From Lachnospiraceae bacterium UBA3310 (GTDB lineage: Bacteria > Bacillota > Clostridia > Lachnospirales > Lachnospiraceae), in NCBI GenBank assembly GCA_002361355.1, contig DESQ01000030.1:62001-126000 (forward strand): 64,000 nucleotides of DNA, written 5' to 3'. Shown one piece after another: positions 7,851 to 16,124 of this stretch (position 1 is the stretch's first letter; every line of letters begins with the position of its first letter). Under the pieces are notes generated by a model. The model saw only the letters and a program-made list of their open reading frames with translations, had not been told where the DNA came from and made no database searches. Made by a program: the position numbers and the translations under genes.

Positions 7851-7876
7851 GTGTTTTACTATTTATAGTAAAACAC
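7851..7876. promoter_or_regulatory. Perfect palindrome upstream of the response regulator
   Basis: GTGTTTTACTA and TAGTAAAACAC are perfect 11-base inverted copies around TTTA. It lies between a TATGAT box (7842) and the regulator start at 7929, too far upstream of any U-run to be a terminator. Its symmetry suggests an operator, possibly for autoregulation; the binding protein is unknown. Confidence 0.55.
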
Positions 7877-7928
7877 GGTTTGAATGGAAAACATGAAATA
7901 CCGGGTCGGTTTACGAGGGGAGGAAGCC

Positions 7929-8624
7929 ATGGCTAATATACTGGTGTGTGACGACGACAGAGAAATTGTGGATGCGATTGAAATCTATCTTTTACAGGAA
8001 GGATACACGATCTTTAAGGCGTATGACGGGCAGGAGGCGATTCGTATCCTGAAGGAACAGCAGATCCATCTGCTTCTCATTGATATTATGATGCCGAAGA
8101 TGGACGGGATTCACGCGACCATAAAGATTCGGGAGTACTCCAGTGTTCCCATCATTTTCCTTTCGGCAAAGTCCGAGGATAATGACAAGATTCTGGGATT
8201 GAATATCGGTGCGGACGATTATATTACGAAGCCTTTCAATCCGCAGGAACTGGTGGCACGGGTGAAATCCAACCTTCGCAGATATACGATGCTCGGAAAT
8301 CTCAACACGGAGAACAATGCGCTCTTTCAGGTGGGCGGGCTGTGTATCAACGATGATACCAAGGAGGTGACGGTGGACGGGGAGAGTGTGAAGCTGACGC
8401 CCATCGAATACAACATTTTGCTCCTGCTTGTAAAGAACTGTGGCCGTGTGTTCTCCATTAACCAGATTTACGAGAGCATCTGGAATGAGGAGGCAATCGG
8501 CGCGGACAATACGGTGGCGGTACATATCAGACATATCAGAGAAAAAATTGAGATCAACCCCAAGGAGCCCAGATATCTCAAAGTGGTGTGGGGAATCGGC
8601 TACAAAGTCGAGAAAGACGCATAA
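7929..8624 (+). CDS. OmpR/PhoB-family response regulator (VanR-like)
   Basis: 231 residues. The receiver domain comes first, with the DDD acidic pocket (VCDDDRE), the phosphoacceptor aspartate in LLIDIMMPKMDG, T/S in FLSAKS and the lysine in DYITKPFNP. The winged-helix DNA-binding domain follows (VKLTPIEYNILLLL and the recognition region with DNTVAVHIRHIREKIE). The ATG at 7929 follows AGGGGAGGAAGCC; an upstream in-frame ATG at 7884 lacks such a site. It is 24 bases before its partner kinase gene, with which it clearly forms an operon. The closest-looking subgroup is VanR-type, but no resistance genes are adjacent, so the target is unknown. Confidence 0.95.
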   Translation: MANILVCDDDREIVDAIEIYLLQEGYTIFKAYDGQEAIRILKEQQIHLLLIDIMMPKMDGIHATIKIREYSSVPIIFLSAKSEDNDKILGLNIGADDYITKPFNPQELVARVKSNLRRYTMLGNLNTENNALFQVGGLCINDDTKEVTVDGESVKLTPIEYNILLLLVKNCGRVFSINQIYESIWNEEAIGADNTVAVHIRHIREKIEINPKEPRYLKVVWGIGYKVEKDA

Positions 8625-8648
8625 AACAAACATGCAGAGGGAAGGAAG

Positions 8649-11495
8649 ATGGGGATGGAAAACACAGAACGCGAGGAGAAGGTAGAAATTCTGGAAAATA
8701 CGCAGGATGTACAACAGCCTGAAATAAAAGAAAAAAAGGAAAAGAAACGGAAAAAGGACAGACCCAAAAGAAGCGGGCGCGGCGTCAGGGCGGTACTTCG
8801 TGTGGTACAGCACATCGTACTGGCTGCGATGATATTTTCCATGATCGTCATCACGGTGGGGACGACAGTGCAGGTTAAGACGGTGAACCATGCGTGGGGA
8901 GGTACGGTCAGCTATACCGGCTATCCTGATCCGGGGACGCCCTTTGAGGATTCCGAAGTCTTTGACCAGATTTTTGGCCATGCGGCGGCAGATATTATCC
9001 GCTTCGGAGTCGTGAGCAGCCAGTTGGAGACAGACGGTGTCTTTGACGGCGATAAGCTTGTGGATGTGACAGCCTATAATTATCGGGACAGTGCGCTGCC
9101 GGAGCGTTATGTGACGGCGGTCTACCGGCTTGAGGATCTGATCAAGTGGCAAAATTATGGGTTCTCATGGAATACAAAGACGATGAATCAGGCGGAAGGG
9201 GCGGATTTTCTGGCAAAGAAGACGCAGGTAACGTCGATTGATCCGAAAAGCGGCTATCGCAACACCTCGGATGCCGGTTATCTCAAATCCGATGTGCAAA
9301 GTTATACTTCTGTCAGCGACGAAACAGCGGGGACAGACATAACAGTGGCGGGCGGTTACAGCGATAATTCCGGTTTTGTGGAGGGATATCAGCCGATCGG
9401 GGAGCTTGACGCTCATGCGGAAGCGGTTACCGAATATGCCGCGGAGACAGAGAATTACGCGTGGGAGGAAGAGGAGGCGGATTCCGGGAGCAGATATGAC
9501 GATACGGTTGTGGCAGACTACAATATTTTAGTTAACCGCTACAAGACTGTAGATGGCAAGAATCTGGAGGATTATGTGTCCGACTGGGATCTTTATTATG
9601 ATCTTTGCGGCAGCGTGCAGAAAGCAGCGGAAAGCCTTTCCTATAACTATCAGGAGTATATTGCATACGCCGACTATTACAGCATGGAGAACTCCAATGT
9701 GCGCTACCTGATTGAAAAGCAGGTGGGAAAGGAGACCCAGTATTACAGCAATATGCCCGCCGGAAGCAGTGAAAGAGAAAGAGCGCTTGCCAGGATGCGT
9801 GATTATGAAACGGGGGAAAAGACGGCGGATCCGTTTGTGGGGAGATATATTTATTACAATCCGGCAGATATGGTATACGCGACCAATACTTCCATTGAGG
9901 AAAATACGGTGAGCAAACTCCTGAAAAGTTATGATTATGCCTATCCGGAGAACGTTAAAATTCTGATTGGCGTGGATACATCCTATCCGGTACAGGACGC
10001 CTTTACACAGGGGCAAGAGTATCTGCCGCATCTCTGGCTGTGGGTGGCGGCGGCCATTATTTTTGGACTTTTGTATGCGCTCCTCTTTGGCTATCAGACA
10101 GTGACGACGGGAAGAGAGTATGACGAGGCAGGTGAAAAACGAATCCGGTTAAACGCCTTTGACAGGATTCCCACGGAGGCGGCGCTGTTTATTGCCTTCT
10201 GCGCGGGGCTGCTTGCCTGCTGGATCCTGGTGGTGGTGACGGAACTTGCGGGATGTGATCCCACAGACATTGAGTTTTGGCGGGAAGCCATACATAAGGA
10301 CTGGTATCAGGCGGCCATGATTGTAGCGTTTTTTGCGGCGGATGCGCTGTTTACCTTTTTCTTCTACAGTCTGGTCAGGAGGATTAAGGCGAAGACGCTG
10401 TTTAAAAATTCCTATGTGTATCGTCTGCTTCTTGGGTTGACGAGGTTTGCATGGAAGGTGTATGACAATGGCGGAATTGTTCTGCGCACATGGGTGCCCT
10501 ACTGTATATTTATGGTTTTTAATTTATTTATGGTGTTATTGGCATTTGAGACGTATAACATACTTCTGCTGCTGTTTGCGGGCGTCATAGATATCATTGT
10601 GGGAGTTCTCCTTTACAAGGACGCAAAGGAGAGACAGGGTATCGTGGAGGGGATAGAGACCATAGCCGGAGGCGAAGTGGAACATCAGATTGATACGGAG
10701 GAGCTGCACGGGGACAATAAAACGCTGGCAAATTCCGTCAACAGCATTGGTAAAGGCATCAAGGAGGCGGTGGAGATCAGCATGAAGGACGAGCGCATGA
10801 AGGCGGATCTGATCACTAACGTGTCCCATGATATCAAGACGCCGCTCACTTCGATTATCAATTATGTGGATCTGATCAAGAGAGAGCAGGTGGACAACGA
10901 AAAGGTGCAGAACTATATCCGTGTGCTGGATGAAAAGTCCCAGCGGTTAAAGCAGCTCACGGATGATCTGGTGGAGGCAAGCAAGATCACTTCGGGGAAT
11001 ATCAGTTATCATTTTGAAAGGATCAATCTGACCGAACTGATGAACCAGACAATCGGGGAGTTCTCCGAGAAGTTTGAGATGAAGAACCTCACTACGGTGA
11101 TGAATGTGAACGTCAGGGATGCGGTGATCGAGGCGGACAGCCGCAGGATCTGGCGGGTGATAGAGAATCTGTTTAACAATGTCTTCAAGTATGCCATGCG
11201 GGGGACACGGGTCTATGTGGCAATAGATAAGCCGGAGGGCGTGCAGCCGGAAGAAGCGGAGCAGATCGAGATTTCCATCAAGAATATTTCAGAGAATCCG
11301 TTAAACTGCAGGCCGGAGGAGCTGACGGAGCGCTTCATCAGAGGCGATGAGTCGAGAACCACGGAGGGCAGCGGACTGGGGCTGTCCATCGCGAAGAACC
11401 TGACCATAGCCCAGAGAGGCAGGTTTGAAATCGAATTGGACGGTGATCTGTTCAAAGTATTTCTGACTTTCCCGGCAGCAGGAGAGACGACGTAA
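8649..11495 (+). CDS. Large membrane sensor histidine kinase
   Basis: 948 residues. A very charged lysine/glutamate N-terminus (1-50) precedes a first span (about 52-73). A roughly 380-residue extracytoplasmic region follows, rich in Tyr, Asp and Glu and without recognisable sensor motifs. Five more hydrophobic segments lie at about 460-480, 512-534, 555-577, 616-633 and 637-656. The cytoplasmic kinase has the H-box NVSHDIKTPLTS (about 726), N-box RVIENLFNNVFKY (about 836) and G-box GSGLGLSIAKN (about 907). This is much larger than a standard VanS-type kinase. It ends in a strong terminator, so the operon has two genes. The signal it senses cannot be inferred. Confidence 0.94.
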   Translation: MGMENTEREEKVEILENTQDVQQPEIKEKKEKKRKKDRPKRSGRGVRAVLRVVQHIVLAAMIFSMIVITVGTTVQVKTVNHAWGGTVSYTGYPDPGTPFEDSEVFDQIFGHAAADIIRFGVVSSQLETDGVFDGDKLVDVTAYNYRDSALPERYVTAVYRLEDLIKWQNYGFSWNTKTMNQAEGADFLAKKTQVTSIDPKSGYRNTSDAGYLKSDVQSYTSVSDETAGTDITVAGGYSDNSGFVEGYQPIGELDAHAEAVTEYAAETENYAWEEEEADSGSRYDDTVVADYNILVNRYKTVDGKNLEDYVSDWDLYYDLCGSVQKAAESLSYNYQEYIAYADYYSMENSNVRYLIEKQVGKETQYYSNMPAGSSERERALARMRDYETGEKTADPFVGRYIYYNPADMVYATNTSIEENTVSKLLKSYDYAYPENVKILIGVDTSYPVQDAFTQGQEYLPHLWLWVAAAIIFGLLYALLFGYQTVTTGREYDEAGEKRIRLNAFDRIPTEAALFIAFCAGLLACWILVVVTELAGCDPTDIEFWREAIHKDWYQAAMIVAFFAADALFTFFFYSLVRRIKAKTLFKNSYVYRLLLGLTRFAWKVYDNGGIVLRTWVPYCIFMVFNLFMVLLAFETYNILLLLFAGVIDIIVGVLLYKDAKERQGIVEGIETIAGGEVEHQIDTEELHGDNKTLANSVNSIGKGIKEAVEISMKDERMKADLITNVSHDIKTPLTSIINYVDLIKREQVDNEKVQNYIRVLDEKSQRLKQLTDDLVEASKITSGNISYHFERINLTELMNQTIGEFSEKFEMKNLTTVMNVNVRDAVIEADSRRIWRVIENLFNNVFKYAMRGTRVYVAIDKPEGVQPEEAEQIEISIKNISENPLNCRPEELTERFIRGDESRTTEGSGLGLSIAKNLTIAQRGRFEIELDGDLFKVFLTFPAAGETT

Positions 11496-11500
11496 AAGAT

Positions 11501-11540
11501 AAGGCTGCCGTTCCTGTAAGAAACAGGGCGGCAGCCTTTT
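11501..11540 (+). terminator. Intrinsic terminator after the histidine kinase
   Basis: AAGGCTGCCG pairs with CGGCAGCCTT, with an inner CCTGT/ACAGG stem, followed by TTTT. The arms read AAGG...CCTT, so it could also serve the convergent prs gene to some extent. Confidence 0.85.
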
Positions 11541-11541
11541 C

Positions 11542-11568
11542 GAGGTTAATTTCGAAGAAATTTACCTC
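11542..11568. repeat. Palindromic repeat R, copy 1 (3' of prs)
   Basis: GAGGTTAATTTC pairs with GAAATTTACCTC around GAA, with one mismatch. It ends exactly at the prs stop codon (prs reads on the minus strand). Closely similar arms occur just after the nrdD stop codon (57515-57543), and a related form after serC (48394-48420). Confidence 0.65.
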
Positions 11569-12760
11569 AGATGTCCAGTCCGCTTACCTCGCGGTTATTA
11601 TATTTTTCCAGAATCCGATGAATCTTGTCCGTGGGCGTGTAGATGTTTGCCATGGAGGCATCATGATTCATAAAGTCGATGATGGATGCGATGAACTTGC
11701 TCATATCCGCCTCTATGTAGTACGGCTTTTCTTTAAGCTCCGGAGGCTGGTAGCAGAGGTTGGTGGTCACGATCCGGTCGATATAACAGTTTTCGTAGGC
11801 GGCATCGAAGGCGGAGAGACCGTCCGTGAACAGCCCGAACGTACAGCAGATGAATACCCGCTTGGCATTCATCTTTTTTAATTGTCTTGCGGTATCGATC
11901 ATACTGCCGCCGGAGGAGATCATGTCGTCGATGACGATGACATCCTTGCCGTCTATGTTGTCGCCCAGAAATTCATGGGCTACAATCGGGTTTTTCCCGT
12001 TTATAATCGTGGAATAATCCCTGCGTTTATAGAACATCCCGGTGTCTACACCCAGAACGTTGGCAAGGTATACGGCTCTGTCCAGGGCACCCTCATCGGG
12101 GCTTATGACGATGGTATGTTTCTTGTCGATGATCAGGTTCTTTTCCATGCGAAGCAGCGTCCTGATAAACTGGTAGGGCGGCATGAAGTTGTCGAATCCC
12201 TTGATGGGAACGGAGTTCTGCACGCGGGGATCGTGGGCGTCGAAAGTGATGAAGTTGGATACGCCCATATCCATCAGCTCTTTGATGGCGTAGGCACAGT
12301 CAAGAGATTCCCTTCCGCTTCTTTTGTGCTGCCGTCCTTCGTAGAGAAAGGGCATAATCACATTGATACGGTGCGCCTTGCCGTTTATGGCGGAGATGAT
12401 TCGCTTTAAATCCTGATAATGATCGTCAGGCGACATATGGTTTGTGAAACCGTTCATGGTATAGGTGATACTGTGATTACAGACATCCGTGAGAAGGAAA
12501 ATATCCTTGCCGCGGACAGAGTCAGGCAGAACCGCCTTGCCCTCGCCGGTTCCGAAACGGGGACACTCCACCTCCATCAGATAATTGTCTTCCATATAAC
12601 CGTGGAAGGCAGGATCATTTTTTACATCGTTTTGTAAATTGCGGCGGTACTCTGCCAAATGGAAGTTAATCTTTTCTGCCAGAGGAAGGGCAGCTTTGGG
12701 AGCGAGAAGCTTCATGGCAGCTACCGGCATAGAATGTTCGAGTTGTTCTGTGTTAGGCAT
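11567..12760 (-). CDS. prs: Ribose-phosphate pyrophosphokinase, long form
   Basis: Makes PRPP from ribose 5-phosphate and ATP, feeding purine, pyrimidine, His and Trp synthesis. The PRPP-binding loop is VIVIDDMISSGGSM (about residues 294-307), and the FDAHDPRVQNS segment stands where classical enzymes have the catalytic DLHAxQIQ-type motif. The first 80 residues and the insertions make it about 397 residues, against about 315 for the usual bacterial enzyme; such long forms are common in Clostridia. The ATG at 12760 was chosen because GGAGAAAAA precedes it; an upstream in-frame start lacks a site. It is transcribed against the two-component system, from a promoter in the gap before der. Confidence 0.88.
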   Translation of the reverse strand: MPNTEQLEHSMPVAAMKLLAPKAALPLAEKINFHLAEYRRNLQNDVKNDPAFHGYMEDNYLMEVECPRFGTGEGKAVLPDSVRGKDIFLLTDVCNHSITYTMNGFTNHMSPDDHYQDLKRIISAINGKAHRINVIMPFLYEGRQHKRSGRESLDCAYAIKELMDMGVSNFITFDAHDPRVQNSVPIKGFDNFMPPYQFIRTLLRMEKNLIIDKKHTIVISPDEGALDRAVYLANVLGVDTGMFYKRRDYSTIINGKNPIVAHEFLGDNIDGKDVIVIDDMISSGGSMIDTARQLKKMNAKRVFICCTFGLFTDGLSAFDAAYENCYIDRIVTTNLCYQPPELKEKPYYIEADMSKFIASIIDFMNHDASMANIYTPTDKIHRILEKYNNREVSGLDI

Positions 12761-12796
12761 TTTTTCTCCAATTAAACAAATGAAACGCGAATTTTG

Positions 12797-12818
12797 GCAC
12801 AATTTTAATTTTTTGTGC
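12797..12818. promoter_or_regulatory. Small inverted repeat in the prs leader
   Basis: GCACAA and TTGTGC are separated by ten A/T bases. It lies between the minus-strand promoter and the prs start, where it could be a 5' hairpin or an operator. Weak evidence. Confidence 0.3.
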
Positions 12819-12838
12819 AGATGATTACTTACAAAAAT

Positions 12839-12867
12839 TATATATCATTACAGGGGGAACATGTCAA
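12839..12867 (-). promoter_or_regulatory. Promoter for prs (minus strand)
   Basis: Reading the minus strand, TTGACA (perfect -35) is followed after 17 bases by TATATA, which itself extends into TATAAT. It faces prs and lies about 80 bases before its start codon. Confidence 0.7.
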
Positions 12868-12921
12868 GCGGATTCAGTTCATATTTCCTAAAAATAAAGC
12901 TAAAATAAAAGTGCGTTTTGC

Positions 12922-12950
12922 TTTACAAGAGGAGCAAGATGTTGTAAAAT
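12922..12950 (+). promoter_or_regulatory. Promoter for der-plsY-gpsA
   Basis: TTTACA, 17 bases, then TAAAAT, about 45 bases upstream of the der start. Divergent from the prs promoter. Confidence 0.65.
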
Positions 12951-12993
12951 CAAGCGGTATATGACTTGTTTGCAGTAGAATGGAGATTATGGC

Positions 12994-14331
12994 ATGAGCA
13001 GAAAAAACAGCAAGCCGATCGTTGCGGTGGTGGGAAGGCCAAATGTTGGAAAATCCACGCTCTTTAACGCGCTGGCTGGTGAGAAGATAGCGATTGTGAA
13101 GGATACGCCCGGCATTACCAGAGATCGGATCTATGCGGACGTTTCCTGGCTTGACCGTAATTTTACCCTGATAGATACCGGCGGTATTGAGCCGGAGAGC
13201 AAAGATATCATCCTCTCCCAGATGCGGGAGCAGGCGCAGATTGCCATAGACACGGCGGATGTGATCATTTTTCTTGTGGATGTGAAGCAGGGGCTGCAGG
13301 ATGCGGATTCCAAGGTGGCTGATATGCTCAGACGATCCAGGAAACCCGTAGTTTTGGCGGTCAATAAGGTGGACAGCTTTGACAAATACATGGCGGATGT
13401 CTATGAGTTTTATAACATGGGCATCGGAGAGCCGTATCCCATTTCTGCGGCTAACCGTCTCGGATTCGGAGAATTTTTGGACGAGGTGATTTCTCATTTT
13501 CCCCCAAATGAGGGCGAAGAGGAGGAGGATGAGCGCATCAAAGTTGCCATTATCGGGAAACCGAATGTGGGAAAATCTTCTATTATCAACCGTCTCATCG
13601 GCGAGAACCGCCTGATTGTCTCAGATATTGCAGGCACCACAAGGGACGCTGTGGACACGGAAATTACACGAGGCGGCAAAGAGTATGTGTTTATCGACAC
13701 GGCGGGACTTCGGAGAAAGAATAAGATAAAAGAAGAGCTGGAACGTTATATGATTATCCGTACCGTATCTGCGGTAGAGCGGGCGGATATCGCCGTGCTC
13801 GTCATTGATGCCGTGGAGGGTGCGACGGAGCAGGATGCCAAGATTGCCGGAATCGCCCATGACAGGGGCAAGGCTGTGATTATCGCGGTGAACAAGTGGG
13901 ACGCCATCGAGAAGGATAACCAGACGGTGAAGGAGTACACGCAGAAAATCAGACAGGTGTTATCTTTTATGTCCTACGCGGAGATCATGTTTATCTCGGC
14001 GGTGAGCGGGCAGCGGCTGATGAAGCTTTACGATGTGATTGACGCGGTGAATGAAAATCATTCCATGCGGATAGCTACCGGTGTACTAAATGAGATCGTG
14101 ACAGAGGCGGTGGCGCTGCAGCAGCCGCCGTCTGATAAAGGAAAGAGACTTCGCATCTACTATACGACGCAGGTTGCGGTAAAGCCGCCTACCTTTGTCA
14201 TTTTTGTGAACGACAAGGAACTGATGCATTTTTCCTATCTGCGGTATCTGGAAAACCAGATCCGCGATACTTTTGGTTTCGTGGGAACGCCCTTAAAATT
14301 TTTTGTCAGAGAGAGAAAGGAAAATAAGTAA
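12994..14331 (+). CDS. der: Ribosome biogenesis GTPase Der (EngA)
   Basis: Essential double GTPase of 50S assembly. Two complete G domains stand in tandem: GRPNVGKST with DTGG and NKVD in the first half, then GKPNVGKSS with DTAG and NKWD in the second. A C-terminal KH-like domain follows, reading RIYYTTQVAVKPPTFVIFVN and ending near FVRERKENK. 445 residues is typical. It begins the der-plsY-gpsA set that is conserved in Clostridia. Confidence 0.98.
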   Translation: MSRKNSKPIVAVVGRPNVGKSTLFNALAGEKIAIVKDTPGITRDRIYADVSWLDRNFTLIDTGGIEPESKDIILSQMREQAQIAIDTADVIIFLVDVKQGLQDADSKVADMLRRSRKPVVLAVNKVDSFDKYMADVYEFYNMGIGEPYPISAANRLGFGEFLDEVISHFPPNEGEEEEDERIKVAIIGKPNVGKSSIINRLIGENRLIVSDIAGTTRDAVDTEITRGGKEYVFIDTAGLRRKNKIKEELERYMIIRTVSAVERADIAVLVIDAVEGATEQDAKIAGIAHDRGKAVIIAVNKWDAIEKDNQTVKEYTQKIRQVLSFMSYAEIMFISAVSGQRLMKLYDVIDAVNENHSMRIATGVLNEIVTEAVALQQPPSDKGKRLRIYYTTQVAVKPPTFVIFVNDKELMHFSYLRYLENQIRDTFGFVGTPLKFFVRERKENK

Positions 14332-14333
14332 AA

Positions 14334-15014
14334 GTGGTACGGGTTATTTGTTTGTTGATCGGATATGTGTTTGGCCTTTTTCAGACAGCCTATATTTACG
14401 GGAAACTGCACGGCCTTGATATCAGAAACTACGGAAGCGGCAATGCGGGCACGACGAACACGCTTCGGGTGTTCGGGACGAAGGCGGGGCTTTTGGTGCT
14501 TGTAGGAGATATCATGAAGTGTATTCTGGCGGTTGTGCTTACTGGCGTCATTTTCGGAAGTTCCCACACGGATATGATATATTTGTTAAAGATGTATACG
14601 GCGGCGGGCGCCATCATTGGTCATAACTTTCCCTTTTATCTGAAATTCAAAGGAGGAAAAGGGATTGCGGCCACAGCGGGACTGATTTTGTCTTTCCATC
14701 CGTATCTGATTCCCATGGGAATTATCCTGTTTTTCGGGGCGTTTTTTATTACGCATTATGTGTCTTTGGGATCGCTTCTGGTGTATGCGGGCTTTTTGAT
14801 CGAGACGATTATTTTGGGGCAGATGGGTGTTTTTGGTATGACACAGACACTTTTGAGTGAAATGTATGTGATCCTGGCGCTTCTGACAGTGATGGCATTC
14901 TGGAAGCACCGGGAAAATATTAAGCGGTTACTGAGCGGTACGGAGCGAAAGACCTATCTGACACATAAAAATAATGAGCCGGAGAAGGCAGAGTCGGAAA
15001 ACAGGGAAGCATAA
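14334..15014 (+). CDS. plsY: Glycerol-3-phosphate acyltransferase PlsY
   Basis: Integral membrane enzyme that transfers an acyl group from acyl phosphate to glycerol 3-phosphate, the first step of phospholipid synthesis. Family motifs are visible: IRNYGSGNAGTTNTLRVFG near residues 29-47, GHNFPFYLKFKGGKGIATAG-like motif (present here as KFKGGKGIAAT), and several hydrophobic spans. The 226-residue length includes a charged C-terminal tail. The start is a GTG two bases after the der stop, so translation is probably coupled to der. Confidence 0.97.
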   Translation: MVRVICLLIGYVFGLFQTAYIYGKLHGLDIRNYGSGNAGTTNTLRVFGTKAGLLVLVGDIMKCILAVVLTGVIFGSSHTDMIYLLKMYTAAGAIIGHNFPFYLKFKGGKGIAATAGLILSFHPYLIPMGIILFFGAFFITHYVSLGSLLVYAGFLIETIILGQMGVFGMTQTLLSEMYVILALLTVMAFWKHRENIKRLLSGTERKTYLTHKNNEPEKAESENREA

Positions 15015-15035
15015 AGAGGAAAAGGGAGGCAGGAC

Positions 15036-16049
15036 ATGGCGGATATCAGTATTATAGGCGCAGGAAGCTGGGGAACGGCATTGGCGGTACTTCTCCACAA
15101 AAACGGACATAAGATTACGGTCTGGTCGATCGTGGAGTCGGAGATCGAGATGCTGCAAAAAGAGCGCGAGCACAAGGATAAGCTGCCCGGCGTCAAACTT
15201 CCGGAGGATATGATATTTACTACGGATCTGGAAGCGGCTGTGACAGGCAGGGATGTGGTGGTGCTGGCAGTGCCTTCGCCCTATACCAGAAACACTTCCC
15301 GTTCCATGAAACCCTTTGTGCGGAAGGGACAGATCATTGTCGATGTGGCGAAGGGAATTGAGGAGAAAACCCTGATGACTCTCTCCCAGATCATCGAGGA
15401 GGAGATTCCACAGGCGGAGGTGGCAGTGCTCTCCGGGCCCTCCCATGCGGAGGAGGTTGGCAGAGGGATTCCCACCACCATTGTTGTAGCGGCAAAGAAA
15501 AAAACGACCGCTGAATATCTACAGAATATTTTTATGAATGAGGTGTTTCGTGTTTATATCACGCCGGATGTGCTTGGCGTGGAACTTGGCGCTGCGCTTA
15601 AAAATGTTGTGGCGCTGGCGGCGGGAATTGCAGATGGCCTCGGCTACGGGGATAACACGAAGGCGGCGCTGATTACCAGAGGAATTGCGGAGATTGCAAG
15701 GCTTGGTCTTGCTATGGGCGGAAGGATAGAGACTTTCAGCGGCCTGACCGGTATCGGTGATCTGATCGTGACCTGCGCCTCCATGCACTCCAGAAACCGA
15801 CGCGCCGGTATCCTGATCGGCAAGGGTTACACCATGGAGCAGGCCATGGACGAGGTGAAGATGGTGGTGGAGGGCGTGTATTCCGCCAAGGCGGCGATGG
15901 GACTTGCGGAGAAATACCATGTACAGCTTCCCATCATCGAGCAGGTGAACGCGGTGTTGTTTGACGGGATGCCTGTTGACGAGGCGGTGAAAAACCTGAT
16001 GCTTCGTGATAAAAAGATTGAGAATCCCCTGATTCCGTGGGAGGAGTGA
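15036..16049 (+). CDS. gpsA: Glycerol-3-phosphate dehydrogenase [NAD(P)+]
   Basis: Reduces dihydroxyacetone phosphate to sn-glycerol 3-phosphate, the substrate of PlsY encoded just upstream. The Rossmann motif is IIGAGSWGTALA at the N-terminus; the catalytic lysine lies in GAALKNVVALAAGIADGLGYG, followed by NTKAALITRG. The 337-residue length is normal. Start ATG follows AAAGGGAGGCAGGAC. It completes a lipid-precursor unit with plsY. Confidence 0.98.
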   Translation: MADISIIGAGSWGTALAVLLHKNGHKITVWSIVESEIEMLQKEREHKDKLPGVKLPEDMIFTTDLEAAVTGRDVVVLAVPSPYTRNTSRSMKPFVRKGQIIVDVAKGIEEKTLMTLSQIIEEEIPQAEVAVLSGPSHAEEVGRGIPTTIVVAAKKKTTAEYLQNIFMNEVFRVYITPDVLGVELGAALKNVVALAAGIADGLGYGDNTKAALITRGIAEIARLGLAMGGRIETFSGLTGIGDLIVTCASMHSRNRRAGILIGKGYTMEQAMDEVKMVVEGVYSAKAAMGLAEKYHVQLPIIEQVNAVLFDGMPVDEAVKNLMLRDKKIENPLIPWEE

Positions 16050-16124
16050 GCGCCGCAGGATGAAAGAATCTGCGGTTGTCAGAAAGTTGCAGCTTAAAGG
16101 GATAAAACAGGGAGGAAAGGCTTT

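Noticed and set aside
7992..9152. 386-codon open frame on the minus strand
   Set aside because: It lies opposite the response regulator and kinase, both of which have clear family motifs; its translation has many His/Arg/Leu runs and no domain pattern or ribosome site.
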